Shown: positions 36,865-46,305, counted from the stretch's first letter. The stretch: DNA of 64,000 nucleotides from Methanolobus tindarius DSM 2278 (GCF_000504205.1 NZ_AZAJ01000001.1:904879-968878); one strand, 5' to 3'. Numbers and translations: made by a program. The notes: a model not told the origin generated them from the sequence alone.

Positions 36865-38232
36865 GTGAAGAAATTAAATGTAATAACTGTACTCGCATTG
36901 ATACTATTGATATCAAGTGCTAATGCAAGTGCTAAACACTGTTACCCTGACGATGGAACATACTGTGGGACGTTAAGTGGGACATACACACCTGATGTAA
37001 AAAAAGATAATCCATTATATGGGGCAACATTTACCCTGGAAGCTGACTTTAAGGCTGACCTTGAAAGTAAGATGATAACTATCACGAATATAAATACAAG
37101 TGGCAGTAATCCCGCAATTGACGAAAATACCTTGAATGTTATTGCGACTTTTGAGAATAATGGATTCATTAAGGTAGTTGCTACAGGAAAATGTGGAATG
37201 GGTTATCCATTCTATGGAGAAATGATTGTAGACCCATGTGACTTTGGTATCAAATCAAATTCTGGATATGTAATTGTACCAGAATTAAATAGGGAGACAA
37301 CAAAATATGACCTCAAAGGAGATTTCACACTGGACGTAGAAGAATGCTGCGAGGAACTACCTGATGGCACCTACTGCGGAACCTTAGAAGGAACCTATTA
37401 TTCACAGGATGTACAGGGAGTGTTCAAATTAAAAGCAGACATACAGGCAGACTTCAATAGTGGAATAATAAGAATAACAAATGTAGATACCACAGGAAGC
37501 ACTCCGGAAATTGATGAGGAAAGTCTGAATGTAGTTGCGATACTGAATGAGGATACAGGAATAATAACAGTAACTGCAACAGGAACATGTGGTATGGGAT
37601 ACCCGTTCTATGGAGAAATGCTGATTAAAGCATGTGACTTCAGCATACTGTCAAGTTCAGGATACGTAAGGATTCCACTTACAACAGGCGGATACAAACA
37701 ATATGATCTAACCGGAGATTTTGCACTGGACATCGGAGAATGCTGCAAGGAACTACCTGACGGCACCTACTGCGGAACCTTAGAAGGAACCTATTATTCA
37801 CAGGATGTACAGGGAGTGTTCAAATTAAAAGCAGACATACAGGCCGACTTCAATAGTGGAATAATAAGAATTACAAATGTAGATACCACAGGAAGCTACC
37901 CGGAAATTGATGAGGGAAGTCTGAATGTAGTAGCGATGCTGAATGAGGATACAGGAATAATAACAGTAACTGCAACAGGAACATGCAGTATGGGATACCC
38001 ATTCTATGGAGAGATGCTGATTAAAGCATGTGACTTCAGCATACTGTCAAGTTCAGGATACGTAAGGATTCCACTTACAACAGGCGGATACAAACAATAT
38101 GATCTAACCGGAGATTTTTCATTGGACATTGGTAAATGTGGGCAAACTGAAGTCCCGGAGTTCCCAACAATTGCACTACCTGTAGCAGCAATTATTGGAC
38201 TTACATTCTTCATGCAGCGCAGAAAGAACTAG
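36865..38232 (+). CDS. Secreted PEF-CTERM protein with three tandem Cys-containing domains
   Basis: A 455-residue exported protein. Residues 1-24 are a signal peptide (basic start, hydrophobic LALILLIS core, small residues at the end). Three repeats of about 132-137 residues follow, each opening with DGTYCGTL, passing through TCxMGYPFYGEM and ACDF, and ending near ECC. The tail EFPTIALPVAAIIG plus a basic QRRKN end is a PEF-CTERM sorting signal recognised by an archaeosortase. The GTG start is chosen because GGTGG lies six bases before it, exactly as at the paralogue's ATG at 38427. The ligand or role of the repeated domain is unknown. Confidence 0.85.
   Translation: MKKLNVITVLALILLISSANASAKHCYPDDGTYCGTLSGTYTPDVKKDNPLYGATFTLEADFKADLESKMITITNINTSGSNPAIDENTLNVIATFENNGFIKVVATGKCGMGYPFYGEMIVDPCDFGIKSNSGYVIVPELNRETTKYDLKGDFTLDVEECCEELPDGTYCGTLEGTYYSQDVQGVFKLKADIQADFNSGIIRITNVDTTGSTPEIDEESLNVVAILNEDTGIITVTATGTCGMGYPFYGEMLIKACDFSILSSSGYVRIPLTTGGYKQYDLTGDFALDIGECCKELPDGTYCGTLEGTYYSQDVQGVFKLKADIQADFNSGIIRITNVDTTGSYPEIDEGSLNVVAMLNEDTGIITVTATGTCSMGYPFYGEMLIKACDFSILSSSGYVRIPLTTGGYKQYDLTGDFSLDIGKCGQTEVPEFPTIALPVAAIIGLTFFMQRRKN
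36940..38142 (+). repeat. Three tandem intragenic repeats (about 411, 396 and 396 bases)
   Basis: Repeat units start near 36940, 37351 and 37747. The second and third units have a 396-base period and are almost identical at the DNA level over their whole length, including silent positions, which indicates a recent duplication; the first is clearly diverged. Confidence 0.9.
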
Positions 38233-38244
38233 GTCTGAAATCAA

Positions 38245-38269
38245 GTGCAGGAGTTCCTGCACCTTTTTT
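38245..38269 (+). terminator. Hairpin terminator after PEF-CTERM gene 1
   Basis: GTGCAGGA and TCCTGCAC form a perfect 8-bp stem with a two-base centre, followed by a run of T. Confidence 0.75.
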
Positions 38270-38332
38270 ATTTTGATTCATATTACACACATACCGATAC
38301 AAATTGGCAAGTGTGTGGCGATTTAAAAAAAC

Positions 38333-38344
38333 TTATATATAATA
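38333..38344 (+). promoter_or_regulatory. TATA box of PEF-CTERM gene 2
   Basis: TTATATATAATA, preceded by an A-rich BRE-like stretch, lies about 90 bases before the ATG. The predicted leader is roughly 60 bases long and ends with GGTGG. Confidence 0.5.
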
Positions 38345-38426
38345 AGTATTGTAACACAGTTAAAGATTATTGCAAATGTATTTAGTGCAATAAATATAAA
38401 CTACAAAATAATTTTGGTGGTACAAT

Positions 38427-38972
38427 ATGAGAAAATTGAGTATATTAATATGTGCAGCATTGCTGCTCACAATGGCACAGACAGCAAGTGCCATGGTAGT
38501 AGCTCCTACAGAGTTTGCTGACGGATGTTATTGTGTGAAACTTGAAGGTTCTTATGGAGTTCCTGCACCTGCAAGTGTGCAGCTGGCACCTAATGGCTAT
38601 GAAATTCAGGTAGATGCCCAGGTCTGTAAAAATGGAGAAGACATAGACGTTACGATCCTTAGTAGTAACCCAGGAGTTACTATTGACGAACTTGAATTTA
38701 TCAGCCTTTACCAGGAATTTATTGAGATAAGTGCTAATGGAACATGTGCAATGGGACACACTTTCAATGGTACAATGTATCTGACAGGTGACGGACAGAA
38801 CTATGCATCAACATACGCAACAGGCACACTTGACGGCCAAATCCCACTTGTAGGTGATTTCACAGTAACCATTAACGAATGTGAAAACTCCATCCCGGAA
38901 TTCCCAACAATTGCACTCCCTGTGGCAGCAATAATAGGACTTGCATTCTTCATGCAGCGCAGGAAGGACTAA
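38427..38972 (+). CDS. Secreted PEF-CTERM protein with one Cys-containing domain
   Basis: A 181-residue single-domain paralogue of the preceding gene. It has a signal peptide (residues 1-22 ending TASA), one domain with DGCYCVKLEG, NGTCAMGHTFNGTM and a late ECE, and the same PEF-CTERM tail (PEFPTIALPVAAIIGLAFF plus QRRKD). NGT fits the N-glycosylation sequon. The ATG has the same GGTGG-TACA leader end as the first gene. It is transcribed separately, with its own TATA box and terminator. Confidence 0.85.
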   Translation: MRKLSILICAALLLTMAQTASAMVVAPTEFADGCYCVKLEGSYGVPAPASVQLAPNGYEIQVDAQVCKNGEDIDVTILSSNPGVTIDELEFISLYQEFIEISANGTCAMGHTFNGTMYLTGDGQNYASTYATGTLDGQIPLVGDFTVTINECENSIPEFPTIALPVAAIIGLAFFMQRRKD

Positions 38973-38988
38973 TTTAATAATAGTAAAA

Positions 38989-39005
38989 GGGACAAATAAT
39001 GTCCC
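38989..39005 (+). terminator. Hairpin terminator after PEF-CTERM gene 2
   Basis: GGGAC and GTCCC (six pairs including A-T) enclose a short AT loop and are followed by TTCTTTTT. Confidence 0.6.
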
Positions 39006-39029
39006 AAATATTCTTTTTAAAAAAGTTAT

Positions 39030-40100
39030 TTACTTTTTCTCTGCAGATTTAATATCAGGACCAACATTTTCGGCAGCTTTTTGGGCATCCCTTTTCCTGA
39101 ACCAGACCTTGCGGCTGTAATAATTGAGAGGATGGCTTATTTTCTTGCACATATCATCAGGTGCATAACAGTTACCGTAGGTCTGCATGGTTGAACAGGA
39201 TGGTGGCTTGTAGTGAGTACCTGAAGAACCGGCAATATGCTCTATCTGATAGCGGGCTTTTTCGATGTCAAAATCCGGTGACGCGGTAAAGAGATTCATT
39301 ATATCATCCACGGTCATACCTATGGTCAACAGGAAGGCGGTCATGGCAAATCTCATAGAATGAGCAAGATTCACGCCTGCCTGGGTATTAGCTATGGCTT
39401 GTGTAATGCATGGAGGGAACAGATCAGTCTCAACCGATTCAAACTCAGAATCACCGAAAGTACTCTTTCTTTCTTCAAGCAGTTCTCTTATGTCTGCAAG
39501 ATACGGCTCACAGGAGTGCACAAGCTCTTCATTTACAGGCATAGGCAGATTATGCTCAACACGCTCTTTTATTAGTTCCTGTAACAAACGTGAGAACTCT
39601 TCTTTTGAAACGTTCACACTTCCATGGTGGAGCTTTCTGTTAACCAGTTTCCATTCAATAGCCTTAAGAGAACTTGCCATTCTGATATATGAGGTAAAAT
39701 GAAGCTTAAAGCCAGAATCACTATTATCTGGGTATACGGAAAAATCAGATGCAAACTCCTCTAGAAAATCAAGATCCATTGTTTTTAAGAGTTTATATGA
39801 AGCAACCGCTTCTGCAAGACAATACCTGCGAATAAGGAAAGAATCATCGATACATGAAACAAGAATTCTTGAAAATGGATAGGAAAGTAGTTCCAGCAAT
39901 ATTTTCTGCTCATCTGACGCAGAAAGAGAAGGCTTGAACAACTCACCTTCAATCGCCTGCATGACACGTTCCTTTCCACGAATCCGTGCGGATTCCATGG
40001 CCCTGGAAGTGACCAGGCGGTCAAGGGATATTCCGAGGCTCTTTACGTGCGCAGATGCCCCGGAAAGATAAGGATATAGTGCAAAATCTTTTTCATCCAT
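39030..40100 (-). CDS. priL: DNA primase large subunit PriL
   Basis: Non-catalytic subunit of the archaeal-eukaryotic primase, needed for initiation. The C-terminal iron-sulfur domain is visible with PPCITQA, SCSTMQTYGNCY and DDMCKKISHPLNYY, which supply the four cluster cysteines. Length of 356 residues is normal. It begins three bases after the pcn stop, so replication genes are coupled here; PriS is not in the window. Confidence 0.9.
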   Translation of the reverse strand: MDEKDFALYPYLSGASAHVKSLGISLDRLVTSRAMESARIRGKERVMQAIEGELFKPSLSASDEQKILLELLSYPFSRILVSCIDDSFLIRRYCLAEAVASYKLLKTMDLDFLEEFASDFSVYPDNSDSGFKLHFTSYIRMASSLKAIEWKLVNRKLHHGSVNVSKEEFSRLLQELIKERVEHNLPMPVNEELVHSCEPYLADIRELLEERKSTFGDSEFESVETDLFPPCITQAIANTQAGVNLAHSMRFAMTAFLLTIGMTVDDIMNLFTASPDFDIEKARYQIEHIAGSSGTHYKPPSCSTMQTYGNCYAPDDMCKKISHPLNYYSRKVWFRKRDAQKAAENVGPDIKSAEKK

Positions 40101-40103
40101 AGA

Positions 40104-40841
40104 TCAGTCAGATTCGATCCTTGGGGCCAGAAGATAACCGATCTTTCCTGCACCGTTTGCAATGGTAAAGCCAATCTTCACAGGGAAATCTTTTCCAAGC
40201 TCAACGGTCACTTCATTGGAACGTGAGGCAGGTTTTACAATATCGGAAAGATAGTCCAGTGAGAAAAGTGAACGTGCCTCACCTGATTTCAGGTCAATCA
40301 GACTGTCACGGGTCATGTCAAGACGGACACGGTCTGTGTCACCTTCAGCTTCCATGTAAAAGACATCCTCATCAATTCCAAGGAGCATATGGTCACTAAT
40401 CTTCTCAGCAGCTTTTACAGCCCTTTGGAGGTCTTTTCCGTTAAGGACAACCTCAGCAGGCAACTCTAGCTGTGGAATCCTTGGTTCCGCCCTGATGGTT
40501 GAAGGGTCAAGCAGGGCCAGAGTGTAAGAGAGACCACCAAGATGCAATGACATTTTCTGGGACATCTCATCAAGTTCCATGACAACTTTTTCATCCCTGC
40601 CTGCAACACTGAAAATATCATTGATCTTTGACAGGTCCATGCCTATCTCGGAATCATCAGCATTGAATTCATCAAAAGCACTTGAGCTTAGATCAAAACT
40701 TACCATAGCTACATTTGCAGGATCTACAGCCCTGACTACTATGCCTTCAGGAGATATCCTGAAACGTGCTTCATCAACAAGAACCGAAAGAGTTTCAATT
40801 GCAGTCTTTAAAATATCTGCATCAATAGTTGCCTTGAACAT
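40104..40841 (-). CDS. pcn: DNA polymerase sliding clamp PCNA
   Basis: A 245-residue trimeric sliding clamp. The first half begins MFKATIDADILKTAIETLSVLVDEARF, and VRAVDPANVAMV (strand and DPAN loop), LDLSKINDIF-type centre and the C-terminal YLLAPRIESD are typical. It is the first gene of the pcn-priL pair. Confidence 0.95.
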   Translation of the reverse strand: MFKATIDADILKTAIETLSVLVDEARFRISPEGIVVRAVDPANVAMVSFDLSSSAFDEFNADDSEIGMDLSKINDIFSVAGRDEKVVMELDEMSQKMSLHLGGLSYTLALLDPSTIRAEPRIPQLELPAEVVLNGKDLQRAVKAAEKISDHMLLGIDEDVFYMEAEGDTDRVRLDMTRDSLIDLKSGEARSLFSLDYLSDIVKPASRSNEVTVELGKDFPVKIGFTIANGAGKIGYLLAPRIESD

Positions 40842-40944
40842 ATGGATTCGCCACCAATAAATTGAATTTTTAGGTCATTATATCTAACAAGTAATATAAG
40901 TTTTCTTTTAAGTATCTGAAACAAAGCTAAAGTATCAGATATCA

Positions 40945-41259
40945 TTAGTCGTATTCACGCCAGGTACAGCCACACTTTGTGCATTTGAAGAAACGCGTTT
41001 CGGATTCATCAGCAGATCTAAGCTGGCGCAACCACCAATATGCAACGTTGTGCCCACATTCTTCGCACCTTACGGAGGTTGTAGGAAGACCCTGGTCTAC
41101 ATTTCCTTCAAGCACAGTGACATCCCTCTTTTCCCTGGATTCTTTTGACACAAGTACCTCAGAACCTTGCTGTTTTCCCTTTACAAAACCACATTTTCTG
41201 CACTTGAATGAATCACCTGAAGGGAACATCATACTTTTACATTCGGGACAAAATTCCAT
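40945..41259 (-). CDS. tfs: Transcription factor S (RNA polymerase cleavage factor)
   Basis: A 104-residue TFIIS/RpoM homologue that rescues stalled RNA polymerase by stimulating RNA cleavage. The N-terminal zinc ribbon is FCPECKSMM with CRKCG, and the C-terminal ribbon is [12 protein letters not shown] with CTKCGCTW; the catalytic acidic pair is present in ADESETRFF. The start at 41259 has AGTGAT upstream; it overlaps the Nudix gene end. Confidence 0.92.
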   Translation of the reverse strand: MEFCPECKSMMFPSGDSFKCRKCGFVKGKQQGSEVLVSKESREKRDVTVLEGNVDQGLPTTSVRCEECGHNVAYWWLRQLRSADESETRFFKCTKCGCTWREYD

Positions 41260-41653
41260 AAATATCACTTCTCGCATTATCTATTATTAAGTTATGGTCA
41301 AAAGCTATTTGCGGTATGTCCGATAAATCAAACAGTTGTACCGCCTTTGCATCTGAATCTGCTCTGGGTTCACCTTCTCCCCGGGTCAGGTAAACTACGC
41401 TTACCGTGTGCCCTCGGGGATCGCGCGAAGGTTCAGAATATACCCCAAGTAACTTAACTATTTCTATTGTAAGGCCTGTTTCTTCAAGAACCTCACGCAC
41501 AACAGCTTCTTCTGTGGTCTCACCAATTTCCACAAACCCTCCCGGAAGTGCAAATTTTTCTTTATAGGGAGGATTTTTTCGCTGAATAAGAACTATTTTT
41601 CCGTTGAAGATGATTACCGCATCAACTGTAAGTTTTGGCGTATTGGGTGGCAT
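41237..41653 (-). CDS. Nudix hydrolase (ADP-ribose pyrophosphatase-like)
   Basis: A 138-residue Nudix enzyme. The Nudix box is [23 protein letters not shown] (GX5EX7REUXEEXGU, complete), preceded by ALPGG. The DPRGH and SVVYL context fits ADP-ribose or 8-oxo-nucleotide hydrolases of archaea. ATG at 41653 is chosen over a TTG at 41662 because relatives start just before the TVDAVI strand; neither has a ribosome site, so it may be leaderless. It overlaps tfs by 23 bases. Confidence 0.85.
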   Translation of the reverse strand: MPPNTPKLTVDAVIIFNGKIVLIQRKNPPYKEKFALPGGFVEIGETTEEAVVREVLEETGLTIEIVKLLGVYSEPSRDPRGHTVSVVYLTRGEGEPRADSDAKAVQLFDLSDIPQIAFDHNLIIDNARSDIYGILSRM

Positions 41654-41808
41654 AAGGAGCAAAATTCATTGTTTTAGTAAAATTATGAAAAACATCCATA
41701 TTAAAGACGCGCTTGGATATAGAACAAATTCCAAATATTTTAGATTTATCTGGAACCTGCAATATATTATAAATACTCTAAAACAAAGAATAAGTGGGAG
41801 TAGTGTGG

Positions 41809-44052
41809 ATGATGTCTGAAAATACTGATGAACCGAAGGAAAAAAACCTGCAGGAAAAAGTTGAAGAACAAAAAGGTCAGGTTCCTGGTAAAAAATTATT
41901 TGGTACTGTTGAAGGAGTATTCATTCCAACCCTCTTGACGATTCTGGGAGTTATAATGTACCTCAGAGAAGGCTGGGTCATTGGTAATGCAGGGCTCCTT
42001 GGTGCCTGGCTGATAATACTGATAGCCTTTGGGATTACCCTTTCCACAGCACTTTCATTATCATCTATTACAACCAATATCAGAATCGGAGCAGGAGGAG
42101 CCTTTTCAATAATATCGCAATCCCTTGGTCTGGAGGTTGGAGGAAGTATTGGAATACCCCTGTATATTTCACAAAGCCTTGCCGTTGCGATGTATATATT
42201 TGGATTCCGTGCCGGCTGGCTCTGGATGTTCCCCGATCATTCACCCATAGTAGTTGACTTTGCTGCTTTTGCACTCCTCTTCATTATTGCCTACATAAGT
42301 GCTTCACTGGCATTCAGAATACAATATGTTATCCTTGCAATTATAATCTCATCACTTGTATCCATACTGTGGGCTGCCTCATCAGGTTCCATGCAGGAAC
42401 CAATTACATGGTGGGGGTCATTCTCCGGATCACCGGAATCTGGATTTGCAGGAATAGGATTCTGGGGAGTTTTTGCTGTATTTTTCCCGGCAGCTACAGG
42501 CATAATGGCAGGAGCGAATATGTCAGGGGAACTTAAAAACCCCCGTAAGAGTATACCTGTGGGAACTCTTGCTGCGATAGTATTGAGTCTTGTGATATAT
42601 CTTTTAATTGCATACTGGCTTGCAAGATCTGCAAGCACCGATGAACTCCTGAACAATTATACAATTATGGCAGAAAAGGCAGCATGGGCACAACTGATTG
42701 TGGCGGGCCTTCTGGGAGCCACTTTTTCCTCAGCTCTGTCTTCCATTGTTGGCGCCCCGCGAATCCTCCAGGCACTTGCTAAGCACCAGATACTCCCAGC
42801 AAGTGACTGGTTTGGGAAAAGTTCAGGATCAGGGGAACCCAGAAATGCAATGATATTTACCGGTGCAATTGTTTTTCTTGCACTATTGTTACGTGATCTC
42901 AATGCTATTGCGCCTCTAATAACAATGTTTTTCTTAATAACCTATGCAATGATCAATATTGTTGTACTCATTGAGCAGAACCTGAAACTTATAAGTTTCA
43001 GACCTCTTTTCAAAATACCAATGCTGGTATCCATAATAGGTGCCATAGGATGTGTCTTTGTGATGGTTATTGTAAATCCTACATTCACAATCCTGGCTTT
43101 TATGGTGGTGTTGGTAATACATGCATATCTTCTTAAAAAACACCTTAAAGCGCCTTTTGGAGACGTACGTAGTGGCCTTTTTGTAGCGGTTGCCGAATGG
43201 GCTGCAAAACAAAGTAACAGGATAGCACCTTCCAATGAAAGAACCTGGAAAGCAAACCTGTTGATACCTGTAAGAAACCCTAACATATTAACTGGTGCTT
43301 TTAACATTATAAAAGACATTACATATCCGAAAGGTTCTGTCAAACTACTCGGGCTTCTCGGAGAAGTGGAAGAAAGTGATCTGAACTCCCGTCTTATTGA
43401 CCTGACAAATTCTTTCCGCAAAAGAGGAGTTTTTTCTTCATGGACACTTATTGATACTAAAGAATTTGATAAAAGCCTTATAGCCGGAATGGAAGCACTC
43501 ACAGGATCATTTTTCAGACCAAGAGTCCTTTTTATCCACATGAACAGTTTTGAAGGGCGTGAAACCAAACTTCGCGATGTAATCCAGAAGGCTTCAAAAC
43601 GTAACATCGGAGTACTGTTGCTTGCAGTGCACCCGGAAACAGTTTACGGAAGGCAGAACTCAATAAACCTCTGGATTAACGATCGTAGTCCTGACTGGGA
43701 TATCAGCATGGATCTGGGAAATCAGGATCTTGCCATCCTGATCGCTTACAAGCTTAAGAAAAACTGGAAAGCTTCCCTTAAAATGATCAGTTGTGTAAAG
43801 GAGCAGTATAATAATTATAAAGCAGAACAGTATCTAGAGAACCTTTCGGAGCTGGCAAGAATACCTAATGTCAGTACAAAGATATTGCTTGGAGACATTG
43901 AATCCAGCACAGGCAACGCACCTCAGGCTTCAATCAATGTTTTTAGCATGGAACCGGATGTTGACTTTGATTTCGTTCGAAAAACTGTTGAAGATACAGG
44001 TTCTTCATGTCTGTTTGCTCTTGATTCCGGAGAAGAAAATGCCCTTGCATAA
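41809..44052 (+). CDS. Cation-chloride cotransporter (APC superfamily)
   Basis: A 747-residue secondary transporter. About twelve membrane helices occupy residues 30-450, with GVFIPTLLTILGVIMYLREGW as the typical first helix and GIMAGANMSGELKNPRKSIP, a signature of cation-chloride cotransporters, in the middle. The C-terminal 290 residues form a soluble domain like that of the Methanosarcina acetivorans cation-chloride cotransporter. It probably moves K+ and/or Na+ with Cl- for osmotic balance. ATG at 41809 is chosen for the GGGAG eight bases upstream; GTG at 41794 overlaps that site. Confidence 0.85.
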   Translation: MMSENTDEPKEKNLQEKVEEQKGQVPGKKLFGTVEGVFIPTLLTILGVIMYLREGWVIGNAGLLGAWLIILIAFGITLSTALSLSSITTNIRIGAGGAFSIISQSLGLEVGGSIGIPLYISQSLAVAMYIFGFRAGWLWMFPDHSPIVVDFAAFALLFIIAYISASLAFRIQYVILAIIISSLVSILWAASSGSMQEPITWWGSFSGSPESGFAGIGFWGVFAVFFPAATGIMAGANMSGELKNPRKSIPVGTLAAIVLSLVIYLLIAYWLARSASTDELLNNYTIMAEKAAWAQLIVAGLLGATFSSALSSIVGAPRILQALAKHQILPASDWFGKSSGSGEPRNAMIFTGAIVFLALLLRDLNAIAPLITMFFLITYAMINIVVLIEQNLKLISFRPLFKIPMLVSIIGAIGCVFVMVIVNPTFTILAFMVVLVIHAYLLKKHLKAPFGDVRSGLFVAVAEWAAKQSNRIAPSNERTWKANLLIPVRNPNILTGAFNIIKDITYPKGSVKLLGLLGEVEESDLNSRLIDLTNSFRKRGVFSSWTLIDTKEFDKSLIAGMEALTGSFFRPRVLFIHMNSFEGRETKLRDVIQKASKRNIGVLLLAVHPETVYGRQNSINLWINDRSPDWDISMDLGNQDLAILIAYKLKKNWKASLKMISCVKEQYNNYKAEQYLENLSELARIPNVSTKILLGDIESSTGNAPQASINVFSMEPDVDFDFVRKTVEDTGSSCLFALDSGEENALA

Positions 44053-44167
44053 GAGAAAAAGAAACAATTGAAACTCAGCAGGTTGGGTTTTAAACAGGGA
44101 TACGGAACAAAAAGTTAATAGGCTACATCAAATATATAGGAGCCATACCTATAAAAGGTGTGCTTAG

Positions 44168-44983
44168 ATGATTGAGAATGTTCTATGGATTGCAGTGGCT
44201 TTCATGCTGCTTGGATCAATAATTCCTAAAACGGTAAAGGCCCGCAGAATGTTGTCTGCGGCAGGATGGGTATTCTTTTCCATGCACTGGTTCTACCAGC
44301 CAATTCATTATATGGAAATAAAAGATTACTTCAACGTAGCCCTGGTAATAGCTGTAGGGATAGTCTGCCTGATCATAGCATACACCATGTTCAAAGAGTA
44401 CAAGGAAAACAAAATACCTTTAACAGACGTAACAACAATGGCTACAAGTGCAACCGCCCTTGGTTGTTTATTCTATTTCCCGTTCGCACAAATGGAAGTA
44501 CTCAATATTGGGATAATATCACAGGTCACTAATACTGTTTTTCTGACACTGCAATATATTAATGTCCCGGCAGAACTTGTAGCATGGAACAAAATCTCAC
44601 TAAATGGATACACAGTAGAGATTATACTTGCCTGTACTGCAATTGAAAGCATAGCACTTTTCATAGGCCTGATAGCGTCAGTGAACGCACCTGTTAAAAG
44701 ATTGGCAGCTGCATTCACAGTATCAGTACCCGTAATATACATATTAAATATAATAAGAGATGCTTTTGTAATCGTAGCCTATGGTTACCAGTGGTTCGGC
44801 CCTGAAAGTTTTGAGATCGCCCATAATACTATTGCAAAAATAGGATCTGGAATAGCCTTATTTGTGGTCGCTTACTTTGTCATGCGCATACTGCCCGAAC
44901 TGGTAGACCTGATAGAAGGAGTCTGGTTTTTGGTTACCGGATTTGTTCAGAAGCTATTCTATAAAGTAGTAGGAAACCAGTAA
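44168..44983 (+). CDS. artA: Archaeosortase (ArtA-like)
   Basis: A membrane transpeptidase-like enzyme that cleaves C-terminal sorting tails and attaches the protein to a lipid. The 271-residue product has about eight helices and the exosortase/archaeosortase triad: C156 in LACTAIES, R197 in NIIRDAF, and a third conserved polar segment at residues 215-223 with H219. Downstream Psd and PssA genes match the known partnership of ArtA with phosphatidylethanolamine-type lipid synthesis in haloarchaea. The tail class it recognises (PGF versus PEF) is not certain. Confidence 0.85.
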   Translation: MIENVLWIAVAFMLLGSIIPKTVKARRMLSAAGWVFFSMHWFYQPIHYMEIKDYFNVALVIAVGIVCLIIAYTMFKEYKENKIPLTDVTTMATSATALGCLFYFPFAQMEVLNIGIISQVTNTVFLTLQYINVPAELVAWNKISLNGYTVEIILACTAIESIALFIGLIASVNAPVKRLAAAFTVSVPVIYILNIIRDAFVIVAYGYQWFGPESFEIAHNTIAKIGSGIALFVVAYFVMRILPELVDLIEGVWFLVTGFVQKLFYKVVGNQ

Positions 44984-45592
44984 ATGCTTGCAAAAGGTTC
45001 TTTTCCCTGGATATTAACATCCATCACTGTAAGTGTGGTAAGCTTCTTTGCATACCTGCTATACAAAATACCATATTCCGAAATGATTATTGTACTTGGA
45101 ATATCAGTAACAATATTTTTCTTATTCTTTTTCAGGGATCCTGAAAGAGAAATAAAGGAACACGACAGCCATATGCTTTCACCTGCCGATGGCAGAATTG
45201 TGGATATTAGAGATAGAAAAATCTGTATTTTCATGAACTTCCAGAATGTTCATGTAAACAGGTTGCCAATTACCGGAAAGATACACACCATCGAGCATAA
45301 AAAAGGTGGATATATTCCCGCTTTCTGCAAAGATTCACACCGCAACGAAAGGAGCCATACACTAATAGAAACAGAACATGGCCTCGTAGAAGTAATACAG
45401 ATAGCGGGAACAGTTACACGTAGAATAGTCTCCTATGTTCAGGAAGGAGATTACATGAAGCAAGGTCAGCGTTTTGGAATGATACGTTTTGGTTCGAGGG
45501 TTGATGTTACGATTCCTGAAAACTTTGAAATACTAATAAAGAAAGGAGATCGTGTATTTGCCGGCGAAACGGTAATTGCCAGAATTAAATAA
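44984..45592 (+). CDS. asd: Archaeal phosphatidylserine decarboxylase-like protein
   Basis: A pyruvoyl-dependent decarboxylase of the short (PssD/Asd) class, 202 residues, with two N-terminal membrane helices. The self-cleavage site is GS at residues 170-171 within RFGSRVD, and LSPADG and NVHVNRLP are the other family hallmarks. It converts archaetidylserine to archaetidylethanolamine. It starts at the base after the archaeosortase stop, so the two are tightly coupled. Confidence 0.88.
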   Translation: MLAKGSFPWILTSITVSVVSFFAYLLYKIPYSEMIIVLGISVTIFFLFFFRDPEREIKEHDSHMLSPADGRIVDIRDRKICIFMNFQNVHVNRLPITGKIHTIEHKKGGYIPAFCKDSHRNERSHTLIETEHGLVEVIQIAGTVTRRIVSYVQEGDYMKQGQRFGMIRFGSRVDVTIPENFEILIKKGDRVFAGETVIARIK

Positions 45593-45597
45593 AGGAA

Positions 45598-46305
45598 GTG
45601 AACCAGATACTTCATACATTAAAACTACCTGATTTTGTCACTTTACTGAATGCATTGTGTGGAGTCATTGCCATTATAATTGTGCTTGATGGGTTTACTT
45701 ATCTGGCACCACTGCTCATACTTATTGCCGCAGTTGCAGACGGTGCTGATGGCCATATTGCCCGTAAATTCTCTTCCAGTGAGATCGGAGGAAACCTGGA
45801 CTCACTTGCAGATGTTATTTCATTTGGTGTTGCACCTGTTATAATTACATATTCATTTGTTACAGGAACACAGTCACAGTATATTCTGCTTCCTGCAATG
45901 CTGTTCTATTTCATATGTGGAATTTTAAGACTTGCAAGGTTTAACACAATGCATTTGGGAATGAATTCATTCAGCGGTTTACCAATTACTGCCGGAGGAA
46001 TAACTATTTCGTCATACTTACTAATGGGAGAAAACTTGTTCCATGCTTATGGAATGGCACTGTTGTTCCTTGTGATTGGACTTCTCATGGTAGGTGACAT
46101 GACATATATGAAAGCAAGGAACAAAAAACTACTAATGCCACTTACTCTGATATTTGCTGCAATCATTGTTTCATACTTTGTAAATATTGAATACACACAC
46201 ATTTTAGCATCAATTCTTTCAGGAATAATGGCAATTTACATAATATCACCCATTATCAAGAAAAACAAAGAGGTACACTATGCAGGAAAACGAACTAATA
46301 ACTGA
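45598..46305 (+). CDS. pssA: CDP-archaeol/CDP-diacylglycerol serine O-phosphatidyltransferase
   Basis: An integral membrane CDP-alcohol phosphotransferase. The motif DGADGHIARKFSSSEIGGNLD followed by SLAD gives the complete D-G-x2-A-R-x8-G-x3-D-x3-D pattern; about seven helices follow. It makes archaetidylserine, the substrate of the preceding decarboxylase. The GTG at 45598 is the only available start and has AAGGAA directly abutting it. It overlaps the next gene by 26 bases. Confidence 0.85.
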   Translation: MNQILHTLKLPDFVTLLNALCGVIAIIIVLDGFTYLAPLLILIAAVADGADGHIARKFSSSEIGGNLDSLADVISFGVAPVIITYSFVTGTQSQYILLPAMLFYFICGILRLARFNTMHLGMNSFSGLPITAGGITISSYLLMGENLFHAYGMALLFLVIGLLMVGDMTYMKARNKKLLMPLTLIFAAIIVSYFVNIEYTHILASILSGIMAIYIISPIIKKNKEVHYAGKRTNN

